Assembly (NCBI GenBank): GCA_050012135.1
Contig: JBEKHT010000004.1
Location: 1-64,000, forward strand
Source of the DNA: JBEKHT01 sp050012135
GTDB lineage: Bacteria; Chloroflexota; Anaerolineae; Anaerolineales; RBG-16-64-43
Direction of reading: 5' to 3'
DNA: 64,000 nucleotides
Part shown: positions 43,016 through 52,476 of the stretch, in pieces
Layout of the letters: every line of letters begins with the position of its first letter
Position numbering within the stretch: position 1 is the stretch's first letter
Notes under the pieces: generated by a model
What the model was told of the DNA's origin: nothing
What the model saw: the letters and a program-made list of their open reading frames with translations, nothing else
Database searches by the model: none
Position numbers and translations under genes: made by a program

Positions 43016-44464
43016 ATGTTGGACCTGTCGGTGGTTCTTGAAGCATTGAGGGCTCCGGCCCCCGAGTTCCCGGCCCTGGGGACTCTCGGCCAGCGGGTCC
43101 TGACGGATGCCGTGATTGACTCCCGCATGGCGATTCCGGGGTGTTTGTTCATCGCCCTGCCTGGGGAAAAATCCGATGGTCACCTGTTTGTCGCTGATGC
43201 TTTCGAGCGGGGGGCGGCGGTCGCCCTGGTGCAAGAGGAGATACCCGGGTTTCGCACGCTGGATTTGAGGGCGGGGGCGGAGGCGGTTGGCCTTCCGGCG
43301 GGGATGGAGGCGAAAGCGCCCCTTCATCTTTGCTTGCGGGTGGGCAACACCCTGGAGGCCATGCACAAGATTGCCCGCCGGTGGCGCGCGCGATTGTCTG
43401 AGCTGAGGGTCGTGGGAATCACAGGCAGTGTCGGCAAGTCCACCACCAAGGAACTCGTGGCCAATGTGCTCTCCACGCGCTATGCGACTCTGGCCAGTGA
43501 GAGCAGTTTCAACAATGAGATCGGTCTTCCGCTCACCCTGCTCCGGGCGACGAGCTCGCATCGGTTTGCCGTGTTGGAAATGGGGTTCTACGTCCCCGGC
43601 GACATTCGCCTGCTGTGTGAAATCTCCCGTCCCGAGATTGCGATCGTGACGATGATCAGCCCCGTCCACCTGGAGCGCGCGGGCAGCCTGGAAGCGATTG
43701 TGCGGGGCAAGGCAGAACTCTTGGAGGCTCTGCCCGAAAGTGGAACGGCGATCCTGAACTGTGACGACGAACGGGTGCGCGGGATGGCGTCCTGGAGCCG
43801 AGCCAAGGTCCTCTTTTACGGGCTCAGTCCGGAGGCCGAGCTGAGAGCGAGCCATGTCACCTCGTTGGGTTTGGAGGGAATCCGCTTCCAAGTGGACTTC
43901 CGGGGAGAGACCCTGCACCTGCATGTTCCCCTGCTGGGACAGCACTCGGTCCACACGGCACTCCGGGCGGTTGCGGTGGGTTTGGTCGTGGGTCTGACGT
44001 GGCAAGAGATCCTGGAGGGATTGGGGGCTCCCGCAATGCAATTGCGGCTCGTCACGGTAGAAGGTCCGAACGGTTCACTGATCGTAGACGACACCTACAA
44101 CGCCTCACCCGATTCGACGATCGCGGCGTTGAACCTGTTGGCAGAGCTCGGTCGACAGCCGATCGCCGTGCTGGGTGACATGCTGGAGCTCGGAGGATTT
44201 GAGGAACAGGGGCACCGCATGGTTGGGGCCCGGGCAGCCGAAGTGGTTGGCGAACTGGTCACGATCGGAGAAAGGGCCCGGTGGATTGCGGAAGAAGCCC
44301 ACCTTCAGGGTCTTTCCTCCGCGCACATCTCGAGTTTCGCGACCGCGGAAGACGCCCTCCCGTACTTGCAAAGGCGAATCGGGGCCGGCGATGTGGTTCT
44401 GGTCAAAGGTTCGCACGCGCTGCGCCTGGATCGCATTGTCAGCTCGCTGGAGAGTGACGTGTGA
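43016..44464 (+). CDS. murF: UDP-N-acetylmuramoyl-tripeptide--D-Ala-D-Ala ligase MurF
   Basis: Adds D-Ala-D-Ala to the UDP-MurNAc-tripeptide. ATP site GITGSVGKSTTKELVA, then SFNNEIGLPLTLLRA, DTYNASPDSTIAALNLL and GDMLELG identify MurF rather than MurE. 482 residues. A murE gene, normally just before it, is absent here. It overlaps mraY by 4 bases. Confidence 0.95.
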   Translation: MLDLSVVLEALRAPAPEFPALGTLGQRVLTDAVIDSRMAIPGCLFIALPGEKSDGHLFVADAFERGAAVALVQEEIPGFRTLDLRAGAEAVGLPAGMEAKAPLHLCLRVGNTLEAMHKIARRWRARLSELRVVGITGSVGKSTTKELVANVLSTRYATLASESSFNNEIGLPLTLLRATSSHRFAVLEMGFYVPGDIRLLCEISRPEIAIVTMISPVHLERAGSLEAIVRGKAELLEALPESGTAILNCDDERVRGMASWSRAKVLFYGLSPEAELRASHVTSLGLEGIRFQVDFRGETLHLHVPLLGQHSVHTALRAVAVGLVVGLTWQEILEGLGAPAMQLRLVTVEGPNGSLIVDDTYNASPDSTIAALNLLAELGRQPIAVLGDMLELGGFEEQGHRMVGARAAEVVGELVTIGERARWIAEEAHLQGLSSAHISSFATAEDALPYLQRRIGAGDVVLVKGSHALRLDRIVSSLESDV

Positions 44465-45444
44465 ACGTTGGGATGCCGATGGCCTTGAGTCTGGGAGGCG
44501 TCACCTTCGCCCTCGCCGTGATCTGGGGAGGGCCGTTGCTCGAAGCGCTGCGCAGGCTTGGAATTGGCAAGCAGATTCGGATGGAGGGCCCGCGCAGCCA
44601 CCAGTCCAAGCTGGGAACCCCCACCATGGGTGGCCTCTTGGTGATCATCCCGGTGGTGATCATCACTCTCATACTGAACACCGTCTCGATCGTGGGTCGT
44701 TCCCTCTTGGGCCGGTCGATTCTCCTGCCTCTGGGAGTCCTGCTGGCCTTCTCGGTGCTGGGGGCCGTCGATGACTGGCTGGGGCTGCGCCGACGACCGC
44801 TTCGGGCCCGGGAGAAATTCGCAGCCGAATGCGTCGTGGCTTTGATCGCAGCGATTGGCCTCAAGTACGTGCTCAATGTGCCAGGCGCCTTCTTGCCGGG
44901 CGTTCCGGGCTACTTTGATCTCGGCATTTGGTATCTCCCCGTGGCGGTCCTGGTCATCGTCTCCTCGACGAATGCCGTCAACATCACCGACGGTTTGGAT
45001 GGCTTGGCCGGATTGGTCGGAGCGACCGCATTCGTCGCCTATGCAGTCATCGCGGGCCTGCAAGGACAGGTGTTCTTGGTGCGCTTCTGTTTCACGGTGG
45101 TGGGGGCCCTCTTTGCCTTCCTTTGGTACAACGCCTACCCCGCCCAAATGTTCATGGGGGACACCGGTTCGCTGGCCATCGGCGCCCTGCTCGGGGTCGT
45201 CGCGCTCATGACGGCCCAATGGCCTCTCCTGCCCCTCATCGCCATCATCCCGGCCAGTGAGACCCTCAGTGTGATCCTTCAGATTGCCTTTTTTCGGTGG
45301 ACCAAGGGGCGACGCCTGTTCAGAATGGCGCCCCTCCATCACCACTTTGAGCTCCTGGGTTGGAGCGAGACCCAAATTGTGCAGCGTTTCTGGCTCATAG
45401 GACTGCTCGCCGCAATGGTCGGCGTGGCACTCGCCGTGGCCTGA
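44461..45444 (+). CDS. mraY: Phospho-N-acetylmuramoyl-pentapeptide-transferase MraY
   Basis: An integral membrane enzyme that makes lipid I from UDP-MurNAc-pentapeptide and undecaprenyl phosphate. 327 residues and about ten membrane segments. GPRSHQSKLGTPTMGGLLV, DDWLGLRRRPLRAREKF, STNAVNITDGLDGLAG, MFMGDTGSLAIGALLG and APLHHHFELLGWSETQIVQR carry the catalytic Asp and His residues. The start is GTG 44461. Confidence 0.97.
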   Translation: MNVGMPMALSLGGVTFALAVIWGGPLLEALRRLGIGKQIRMEGPRSHQSKLGTPTMGGLLVIIPVVIITLILNTVSIVGRSLLGRSILLPLGVLLAFSVLGAVDDWLGLRRRPLRAREKFAAECVVALIAAIGLKYVLNVPGAFLPGVPGYFDLGIWYLPVAVLVIVSSTNAVNITDGLDGLAGLVGATAFVAYAVIAGLQGQVFLVRFCFTVVGALFAFLWYNAYPAQMFMGDTGSLAIGALLGVVALMTAQWPLLPLIAIIPASETLSVILQIAFFRWTKGRRLFRMAPLHHHFELLGWSETQIVQRFWLIGLLAAMVGVALAVA

Positions 45445-45502
45445 GCAGAGAGCCCGGCGGGGTGAGGAACACTCGAAGTCAAGATCGGGGAGGAGGATTG
45501 CG

Positions 45503-45829
45503 ATGGAACTCGGAATGCTCTGGTTCGATGGGGACACACAGCGCCCGCTGCAGGAGCGGCTGGAGGGTGCCGCTCGCTACTATTCCCAGAAGTATGGTCG
45601 CAGGGCGAATACCTGCTACGCCCATCCGAACACGATCGACTCGGTAGGCAATGGATCGGGCCGGAAGGGCGGGAAGCGCGAGGAGCTGGTTGCGGGCATG
45701 GTTGTGCGTCCCTCTCGCACGGTCTTGCCGAACCACTTCTGGCTCGGCGTCGAGGAGCCGATCGGGCCGATCCCGTTGCCCGCCTCTCTGGGCGCCCGGG
45801 AAAGACAACGCCAGGTAGTTCACAGCTGA
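45503..45829 (+). CDS. Small conserved-looking protein of unknown function inside the dcw cluster
   Basis: 108 residues, with a very good ribosome-binding site (GGAGGAGG six bases before the ATG), in the same direction as its neighbours mraY (58 bases upstream) and murD (48 downstream). Features: MLWFDGD near the start, a helix with AARYYSQKYGRR, TCYAHPNTID, and a C-terminal VVRPSRTVLPNHFWLGVEEP. No signal peptide or membrane segment. I do not recognise a function. It could be a structural or regulatory protein of wall synthesis, or an unrelated gene that settled here. Confidence 0.75.
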   Translation: MELGMLWFDGDTQRPLQERLEGAARYYSQKYGRRANTCYAHPNTIDSVGNGSGRKGGKREELVAGMVVRPSRTVLPNHFWLGVEEPIGPIPLPASLGARERQRQVVHS

Positions 45830-45877
45830 TTCCTGTCCTGCAAGCCGGGACTCTCGAGGCGGCTATCGGATCGAGAG

Positions 45878-47284
45878 ATGGAATACTCGCGCATGAGGGT
45901 CGTGATCTTGGGGTTGGCACGGCAGGGGACAGCGCTCTCCCGCTACTTGGCGGCTCGGGGGGCGCATGTGGTCGCCAGTGACCTCAAGTCGGCGGAGGCC
46001 TTGGGGGATCGACTCGAGGCCTTGCGGGGACTCGACCTTGAATTTGTCCTGGGCGGACATCCCTTGCAGCTATTGGACGGAGCCGACTTGCTCTTCCTAT
46101 CCGGGGGCGTTCCGGGGGATCTGCCCATCGTTCTAGAGGCCCGCCGGAGAGGGATCCCCATCTCCAATGATTCTCAGGTGTTCCTCGAAGCCTGTCCCGC
46201 TCGAACGATTGGCATCACCGGCTCGGCGGGCAAAACCACTACCACAGCGCTGGTGGCGGAGATTGGCAGAGCCAGCCCCGCTTTTGCGAAGCCCGGAGCA
46301 GTGTGGATGGGGGGAAACATCGGCAACCCGCTGATCGCGGAGCTCGAGCGGATCCAGCCCGGGGACCTGGTGGTCATGGAGCTCTCCAGCTTCCAATTGG
46401 AGTGGATGACGCGCAGCCCGAACATTGCGGCCATCTTGAACTTGACCCCCAACCACCTGGACCGGCACGGCACGATGGCCGCCTACCGGGAAGCCAAGGC
46501 CAGGATCCTGCAGGCTCAGGGACGCAAGGATTGGGCTGTTTTCGGCTGGGACAGCCCGGAAGCTCGAGGTCTTCTGGAAAGGGCTCAAGGAAGGATCGCC
46601 TTTTTCGGCCTCGACCCACTCGCGGCCAGGGAATGGATCGACGGCTCCTTTCTGGACGAAGGCTGGATCGTCCTTCGCCGGGCCCGCCAAGACGTACGGG
46701 TCCTGAAGTCGCAGGAGATACGGCTGCGAGGTCGCCACAACCTGGCGAACGTGGTGGCGGCCTGCATCCTGGCGAGTCTGGCCGGGATTGCCGCGCAGGA
46801 AATGGGGGATGCCATCCGCCGCTTCCCGGGAGTTCCCCACCGCCTGGAGTTTGTCGGTCGGATCCGGGGCGTCGACTGGTACAACGACTCGATTGCCACG
46901 GCACCAGAGCGCGCCATTGCCGCGATCGAATCCTTCCCCGAGCCCTTGGTCCTCCTGGCCGGAGGCAGGGACAAGAAGCTCCCTTGGGAGGAGTGGGCGC
47001 GACGGGTGCGAACGCGAGTGGATCATCTCATCCTTTTTGGCGAGGCCGCGGCGCTGATCGAGTCCGCTCTGGCCTCCATCCCCAATACCGGTCGCCCGAT
47101 GACGGTTTCGCGTTGTGCCGGCTTGGAAGAGGCCGTGAGGGCGGCGGCGAAGGTCGCCCGGCCCGGATCCGTGGTTCTCCTGGCGCCTGGGGGGACCAGC
47201 TTTGATGAGTTTCGTGACTTCGAAGAACGAGGCGAGCGCTTTCGAGATTGGGTGAAGCAGCTTCGGCAGGAGGTCGGCGAGTGA
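45878..47284 (+). CDS. murD: UDP-N-acetylmuramoylalanine--D-glutamate ligase MurD
   Basis: Adds D-Glu to UDP-MurNAc-L-Ala. 468 residues. The N-terminal Rossmann part (VVILGLARQGTALSRYLA), the ATP loop GITGSAGKTTTTALVAEI, GGNIGNPL, MELSSFQLEWM, NLTPNHLDRHGTM and the C-terminal VDWYNDSIATAPERAIAAIE are typical. ATG 45893 is an alternative start. It overlaps ftsW (GTGA). Confidence 0.96.
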   Translation: MEYSRMRVVILGLARQGTALSRYLAARGAHVVASDLKSAEALGDRLEALRGLDLEFVLGGHPLQLLDGADLLFLSGGVPGDLPIVLEARRRGIPISNDSQVFLEACPARTIGITGSAGKTTTTALVAEIGRASPAFAKPGAVWMGGNIGNPLIAELERIQPGDLVVMELSSFQLEWMTRSPNIAAILNLTPNHLDRHGTMAAYREAKARILQAQGRKDWAVFGWDSPEARGLLERAQGRIAFFGLDPLAAREWIDGSFLDEGWIVLRRARQDVRVLKSQEIRLRGRHNLANVVAACILASLAGIAAQEMGDAIRRFPGVPHRLEFVGRIRGVDWYNDSIATAPERAIAAIESFPEPLVLLAGGRDKKLPWEEWARRVRTRVDHLILFGEAAALIESALASIPNTGRPMTVSRCAGLEEAVRAAAKVARPGSVVLLAPGGTSFDEFRDFEERGERFRDWVKQLRQEVGE

Positions 47285-48501
47285 TTAAGACGGGTCTCGG
47301 CACGCGCATGCGCGGGTCCGACATTGGGTTTGACCCGGTGTATCTCCTGCTGGTGCTCACGCTCCTGGTCTTTGGATTGATTACCGTCGCCTCCAGCAGC
47401 TGGGGGGCGTCCTATGAGCTCTCTCCCAATCACTCCGTCTGGTACCTCTTCTTGCGACAGCTCGCCTGGGCGGCTGTCGGTTTACTGCTTCTGTTTGTTA
47501 CCTTTCGACTCGACTACCACCGCTGGCAGCCTTGGGCTCTGCCGGTCGGGTTGATTACGATCGTGCTGCTGGTTGTCGTGGTGATCCTCAATTGGAATGG
47601 CCCCATTCGCCGGGGTCTTTTCGCGGAGTCGGTGCAGGCATCCGAAGTGGCCAAGTTTGCCACGGTGATCTACCTGGGAGTCTGGTTGGTCTCCAAAGCC
47701 AAGGTCCTCGACAGCCTGTCCCTGGGCATGATTCCTTACGCGGTGCTGATCGGGCTGTTTGCGGGCTTGATCCTGCTGGAGCCGGACTTGAGCGCGGCAG
47801 CCACAATTGTCCTGATCGGAATGGCGATGTTCTTTTTCGGTGGGGGGAGCTACCGCAACGTGACTGCAGCCACCGTCACCATGGTTGCGGGGGGCGTCTT
47901 GGTGGCCATGCTCCTCCGTCCGGCCCGTATCGAGCAGTATCTGGCGGGCTGGAAGGACATTCGCGAGTCCAACCTGCAACTTCTTGAGGCGTTGTCGGCC
48001 ATCTCGAGCGGGGGCCTGGTGGGAGTCGGGGCGGGGGCCAGCAAATTCAAGTATTTCTCCCTGCCCGCCGCACACACAGACAGCGTCTTTGCCGTGATCT
48101 CAGAGGAACTGGGTTTCCTGGGTGCTCTGGTTGTGCTGGCTCTTTTTGCCGTGCTGGTGTGGCGAGGATATCGGATCGCCCTGCGCGCGCCCGACTCCCT
48201 GGGCTTGATCTTCGCCGCGGGATTCACCACTTGGATTGCCGCGGAGGCCCTGATCAATGTCTTGACGATTCTCGCTTTGCTGCCTTTTGCAGGAAACCCG
48301 CTGCCCTTCTTCAGCTATGGCGGGTCCAATCTGGTCATGACCCTGGCGGCCACAGGGATCGTGCTGAACGTCTCGCGCACCAGCCATGCTCAGCGCAAGG
48401 AAGAGATGACCAATGCGGGGGCTGATCAGCGCTGGCGGTACGGGCGGGGGGATCTTCCCCGCGCTCGCCGTAGTCCAGGCTCTTCTCCGAAGCGACCCTG
48501 A
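47281..48501 (+). CDS. ftsW: Septal peptidoglycan polymerase FtsW (SEDS family)
   Basis: A multi-pass membrane glycosyltransferase that polymerises lipid II. 406 residues from GTG 47281. SEDS hallmarks are FLRQLAWAAVGLLLLF, ASEVAKFATVIYLGVWL, LEPDLSAAATIVLIGMAMFF, the VGVGAGASKFKYFSLP loop with HTDSVFAVISEELGFLGAL, and LPFFSYGGSNL. The last 30 residues, Arg-rich, are read over the start of murG in another frame (89-base overlap). Confidence 0.95.
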   Translation: MIKTGLGTRMRGSDIGFDPVYLLLVLTLLVFGLITVASSSWGASYELSPNHSVWYLFLRQLAWAAVGLLLLFVTFRLDYHRWQPWALPVGLITIVLLVVVVILNWNGPIRRGLFAESVQASEVAKFATVIYLGVWLVSKAKVLDSLSLGMIPYAVLIGLFAGLILLEPDLSAAATIVLIGMAMFFFGGGSYRNVTAATVTMVAGGVLVAMLLRPARIEQYLAGWKDIRESNLQLLEALSAISSGGLVGVGAGASKFKYFSLPAAHTDSVFAVISEELGFLGALVVLALFAVLVWRGYRIALRAPDSLGLIFAAGFTTWIAAEALINVLTILALLPFAGNPLPFFSYGGSNLVMTLAATGIVLNVSRTSHAQRKEEMTNAGADQRWRYGRGDLPRARRSPGSSPKRP

Positions 48502-49525
48502 GGCGCAGATTCTCTGGGTCGGCGGAGAAGGGGGCATGGAAGGGGACATCGTGCCTCGCTACCACATCGCCTACCAATCGATACCGGCGGCTGGGCTGCA
48601 TGGCGTCGGCCTGAGCCGAATCCTGCCCAATAGCCTGACCTTGGGGCGCGGATTCCTCCGGTCCGTCAAGACGGTGCGGGCCTTTCGTCCCGATGCCCTC
48701 CTGGTGACGGGTGGGTACGTGGCGGTCCCCACAGCATTGGCGAGCTGGGCCAACCGGGTGCCCATCCTTGCATACCTTCCGGATCTCCGACCTGCCTTGG
48801 CCCTTCGGTTTGTGGCTCGGCTGGCCAGAAGGGTGGCCCTGTCGGCAGCGGAAAGCCGGGCCTGGTTCCCGCGCAGCACAGACACTGTGATCACCGGGTA
48901 TCCCCTGCGCCAGGAGTTGATGGCTGCAAACCGGGAAGAGGCGCGGCGCCATTTTCGGATTGACGCACAGGCGTTTGTGCTTCTGGTCTTGGGGGGCAGC
49001 CGCGGGGCCAGAGCGATCAACCGCGCGGTGGAGGCCGGCTTGGCGGATCTGCTCGGGCAGATGGAAGTCATTCACCTCACCGGGAGTTCAGATTGGGAAG
49101 AAGTGCGCCAGGTGGTGAGCAACCTGCCGCCCGCTCTCCGAGAAAAGCATCACGCCTTCCCATTCCTATATGAGGAGATGGGAATGGCCCTGGCCGCCAG
49201 CGACCTGGCGGTGTCCCGGGCCGGGGCCTCGGTTCTGGGAGAGTATCCGCATTTCCAGCTGCCTTCGATTCTGGTGCCCTATCCGCATGCGGGACAGTAC
49301 CAGGCGGGAAATGCGGATTACTTGGTCCGCATGGGCGCCGCCGTCAAGCTGGCCGATTCGGAGCTGGCCACGAAACTGAAGGCGACCATTCTGGAGCTTG
49401 AAGAGGATCGGGACCGTCTGGATCCGATGCGCAGGGCACTGGGCAGGATCCGCGTCGAGGACGGCTCTTCCCGTCTTGCGCTGGAATTCCTTCAGTTGGC
49501 GAGGGAAGCGGGTCAGCCGGGATGA
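48413..49525 (+). CDS. murG: Lipid II synthase MurG (GlcNAc transferase)
   Basis: Transfers GlcNAc to lipid I. 370 residues. The glycine-rich loop ISAGGTGGGIFPALAV is at residue 5, so the start cannot be much later than ATG 48413. LVTGGYVAVPTALASW, LVLGGSRGARAIN and SRAGASVLGEYPHFQLPSILVPYPHA complete the family pattern. It overlaps ftsW by 89 bases and the next gene by 4. Confidence 0.96.
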   Translation: MRGLISAGGTGGGIFPALAVVQALLRSDPEAQILWVGGEGGMEGDIVPRYHIAYQSIPAAGLHGVGLSRILPNSLTLGRGFLRSVKTVRAFRPDALLVTGGYVAVPTALASWANRVPILAYLPDLRPALALRFVARLARRVALSAAESRAWFPRSTDTVITGYPLRQELMAANREEARRHFRIDAQAFVLLVLGGSRGARAINRAVEAGLADLLGQMEVIHLTGSSDWEEVRQVVSNLPPALREKHHAFPFLYEEMGMALAASDLAVSRAGASVLGEYPHFQLPSILVPYPHAGQYQAGNADYLVRMGAAVKLADSELATKLKATILELEEDRDRLDPMRRALGRIRVEDGSSRLALEFLQLAREAGQPG

Positions 49526-50043
49526 CGATCGCCCTGGTGTTTTGGTTGCTGGTTTTCGTCTTCGCCCTGATCGGCTCCATGCGAGGCTGGGCGAAGGAAT
49601 TGCTTGTAAGTTTCAGCATGGTGATTGCGCTGTTCATCAACCTGCTCCTGAACAAGTACGGCCAGGGGATCCTCTCCTCTCTGAAGGGAGATGCCCTTTT
49701 TTGGTTGAGGGCGGCACTGGTGGGGCTGATGGCCTATTTTGGATACGTGACTCCAAAGATGCCCTGGGTGCCGGAAAACCGGTTTCTGAGGGAACACCTG
49801 CAGGATGGGCTTCTGGGCTTGGTCATCGGCGGCGTCAATGGGGCTCTGATCTTTGGGAGCATTTGGTATTTCCTGCACCTGGCGGGCTATCCATTCCCCG
49901 GGCTCGAGTTTGCCCGCCAGACCGCCCAGGACCCGCAGATCGTGACCATGATGCACTTCATGCCGCCGGTCTTGCTCGGAGAAACTTGGCTCCTGGTGAT
50001 CGTTGCGGTCATTTCCGTTTTTGTGATCGTCGTGTTTGTGTGA
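49522..50043 (+). CDS. CvpA-like integral membrane protein
   Basis: 173 residues with four predicted membrane segments and the N-terminal pattern FALIGSMRGWAKELLVSFSMVIALFIN, which resembles the CvpA family (colicin V production). The function of CvpA in wall or envelope physiology is not known in detail. It sits between murG and murC, overlapping murG by 4 bases, so it is made with the wall-synthesis enzymes. Confidence 0.7.
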   Translation: MTIALVFWLLVFVFALIGSMRGWAKELLVSFSMVIALFINLLLNKYGQGILSSLKGDALFWLRAALVGLMAYFGYVTPKMPWVPENRFLREHLQDGLLGLVIGGVNGALIFGSIWYFLHLAGYPFPGLEFARQTAQDPQIVTMMHFMPPVLLGETWLLVIVAVISVFVIVVFV

Positions 50044-50047
50044 GGCC

Positions 50048-51487
50048 ATGCATTATCACTTGGTTGGAATCGGGGGTTCGGGTCTATCTGCCATTGCCCA
50101 GGTCTTGCTGGAGCGCGGCCATCAGGTCAGCGGCTCGGATCAGGTGGCATCTCCGTCGCTCCATCGGCTCAAGGAGCTGGGGGCCGCCGTGTCTTTGGGA
50201 CACTCCGCCGATCACCTGAAGGGAGCCCAAGCGGTCTTGGTTTCTTCGGCAATTCGGCCGGAGAACCCCGAGGTTGAGGCGGCCCTGCGCGCGGGTCTCC
50301 CGGTCTACAAGCGATCGGAGTTCCTGGGAGACTTGACGAGGGGCTTCCAGACCATTGCGATCTCGGGCACTCACGGCAAGACGACGACCACGGGGCTGAT
50401 TGCCTATCTGCTGGCCGCGGCCGGACTGGATCCATCCTTTGTCGTGGGAGGCGCGCTGCAGGATTTCGGAGGCGCCAGCGGCCACGCCGGCCGGGGCCGT
50501 TACTTCGTCATTGAGGCCGACGAGTACGATCGCACCTTCTTGGGCTTGGATCCGGAGATTGGGGTGGTCACCAATGTGGAACACGACCATCCCGACTGCT
50601 ACCCGAGCCTTACGGAGGTCTTGGCCGCCTTTCATGAGTTCTTGGCGCGCATTCCGGAAAAGGGATGGGTGGTTCCCTGTGCCGATGCGCCCGGTGCGGT
50701 GCGCGCTGCAGCCGGCGTCTCGGCTCATCTCCGCACCTATGGGATTGACGCTTCGGGCGCGGACTGGGTGGCCCTTCGCTGGCAACCGCAGGTTGGAGGA
50801 GGGAGCCAGTTCCTGGTTGAGCGGAAAGATGCCGGAAGCCGGACCCGGGTTCTCGGACAGGTCGCCACGCGGCTGCCCGGCCTGCACAACGTGCGCAATT
50901 GCCTGGCCGCCCTGTGCGTGTCGGATCTGTGCGAGATCTCTTTTGACACCGCCTCGGCCGCGGTCGCAAGGTTCCAGGGAGCCAGACGTCGTTTCGAGGT
51001 CCTGGGGGAGACGCAAGGAGTGCTTGTTGTGGACGACTACGCGCACCACCCCAGTGAAATCCGCGCGACGCTGGCCGCCGCCCGTCAGCATTATCCCGGG
51101 AGGCGGGTCTGGGCCGTTTGGGAGCCTCACACCTTTTCGCGCACCCGTGCCCTGGAACAGGAATTCGCCGAGTCCTTCGAAAACGCCGACCAGGTGATCG
51201 TGCTGCCGATCTTTCGTTCGCGCGAACCGGAGGACCCCGGCTACTCCGCCCAGGGGATCGCCTCTCGGATTGGCGAGAGGGCGGCCTACTTGGACGGAGT
51301 CGAAAGCGCAACCGAGTGGATCACATCCCGTGCCCGCCCCGGGGACCTGGTGATCACCCTCAGTGCAGGCGAAGGAAACCGGGTCGGTACCCTCTTGATG
51401 AATCGTTTGTCGCCTGCAGAAGGCAAACCCTCCCCCGAGTCCGGGAACCCGGGAAGGCCGGCCCACCACAGGGGGAGCGTCCCATGA
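50048..51487 (+). CDS. murC: UDP-N-acetylmuramate--L-alanine ligase MurC
   Basis: Adds the first amino acid to UDP-MurNAc. 479 residues from ATG 50048. HLVGIGGSGLSAIAQVLLE, the ATP loop ISGTHGKTTTTGLIAYLL, VIEADEYDRTFLGL, TNVEHDHPDCYP, NVRNCLAALCV and DDYAHHPSEIRATLAAARQ are the MurC pattern. GTG 50036 is an alternative start. It overlaps murB (ATGA). Confidence 0.97.
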   Translation: MHYHLVGIGGSGLSAIAQVLLERGHQVSGSDQVASPSLHRLKELGAAVSLGHSADHLKGAQAVLVSSAIRPENPEVEAALRAGLPVYKRSEFLGDLTRGFQTIAISGTHGKTTTTGLIAYLLAAAGLDPSFVVGGALQDFGGASGHAGRGRYFVIEADEYDRTFLGLDPEIGVVTNVEHDHPDCYPSLTEVLAAFHEFLARIPEKGWVVPCADAPGAVRAAAGVSAHLRTYGIDASGADWVALRWQPQVGGGSQFLVERKDAGSRTRVLGQVATRLPGLHNVRNCLAALCVSDLCEISFDTASAAVARFQGARRRFEVLGETQGVLVVDDYAHHPSEIRATLAAARQHYPGRRVWAVWEPHTFSRTRALEQEFAESFENADQVIVLPIFRSREPEDPGYSAQGIASRIGERAAYLDGVESATEWITSRARPGDLVITLSAGEGNRVGTLLMNRLSPAEGKPSPESGNPGRPAHHRGSVP

Positions 51488-52476
51488 CGGTTGCCTCTGC
51501 CCCCGAACTGCGGGAGACCTTCGGTCCGCGACTGCGCCTGGATGTGCCCCTGGCAAGATACACCTCCTGCCGCATCGGGGGAAGTGCGGATGGTCTTGTC
51601 GAGGTGAGATCGTCACTGGAGCTTGCCGACGCGGTTCGCAAGCTCTGGGCCCTGGAGAAGCCCTACCTCATTCTGGGGGCAGGATCGAATGTTCTGGTCT
51701 CCGACCGAGGCTGTCGGGCGATCGTTCTGATTAACCGTGCCAAGAAGGTCGAGTTCGGGGCGGCCGGTGCCGTTCCCCCGTTGGTGCGGTCCGAGTCCGG
51801 GGCGGCCATCGGGCTCGTGGCTCGCCAGTGTGTCCAGCGGGGATGGTCGGGATTGGAGTGGGCGGTGGCTGTGCCCGGGACGGTGGGTGGCGCAATTGTC
51901 GGAAATGCCGGGGCATCGGGGGGTGACATCGCGGGATCCTTGTATTTGGCCGAAATCTTGCAACATCCGGGCTGGGGAAAAGTGAGCAAAGGAGATGGTG
52001 GGCCCCCGGACTCCTCCATCGCGCGCTTTTCCCCGGTCGAGCTTGGATTTGCGTACCGCTCGAGCCGGCTGAAGCGGGAATGTGGCTGGGGTGTCGTGCT
52101 CTGGGCTGAGTTTCGGATGCAGCCAGGAGAGCGCGCAGAGATCCGTCGACGGGCTGAGGATTCCGTGGCGCAGCGGAAGAGAACGCAGCCGCCCGGGGCC
52201 AGCCTGGGATCGATGTTCAAGAACCCCCCCGGAGGTTTTGCCGGCAGGCTGATCGAAGAGGCCGGGCTAAAGGGAAAGCGGCTGGGAGGCGTGGAGATCT
52301 CCCGAATCCATGCGAATTTCTTTGTGAACCTAGGAGGGGCGAAGGCCGAGGATGTCCTCCGCCTGATGGAGGAAACCCAAGCCGAGGTCCAGAGAAGGTC
52401 CGGAATCGAATTGGAGCCGGAGATCGAGTTTGTCGGCGCTTGGGAACCCATTCCTTTCAGGGGCCTCCATGGCTAA
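51484..52476 (+). CDS. murB: UDP-N-acetylenolpyruvoylglucosamine reductase MurB
   Basis: An FAD-dependent enzyme that makes UDP-MurNAc. 330 residues. YTSCRIGGSADGLVEV, LGAGSNVLVSDRGCRAIV, PGTVGGAIVGNAGASGGDI, LGSMFKNPPGGFAGRLIEEA and ISRIHANFFVN place it in the shorter type II group. The frame is open far upstream into murC, but ATG 51484 overlapping the murC stop fits the family start. Confidence 0.96.
   Translation: MTVASAPELRETFGPRLRLDVPLARYTSCRIGGSADGLVEVRSSLELADAVRKLWALEKPYLILGAGSNVLVSDRGCRAIVLINRAKKVEFGAAGAVPPLVRSESGAAIGLVARQCVQRGWSGLEWAVAVPGTVGGAIVGNAGASGGDIAGSLYLAEILQHPGWGKVSKGDGGPPDSSIARFSPVELGFAYRSSRLKRECGWGVVLWAEFRMQPGERAEIRRRAEDSVAQRKRTQPPGASLGSMFKNPPGGFAGRLIEEAGLKGKRLGGVEISRIHANFFVNLGGAKAEDVLRLMEETQAEVQRRSGIELEPEIEFVGAWEPIPFRGLHG

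Noticed and set aside
44305..45537. A 410-codon minus-strand frame opposite mraY
   Set aside because: Rich in His, Asp and Gln from complemented membrane-protein codons; no family resemblance.
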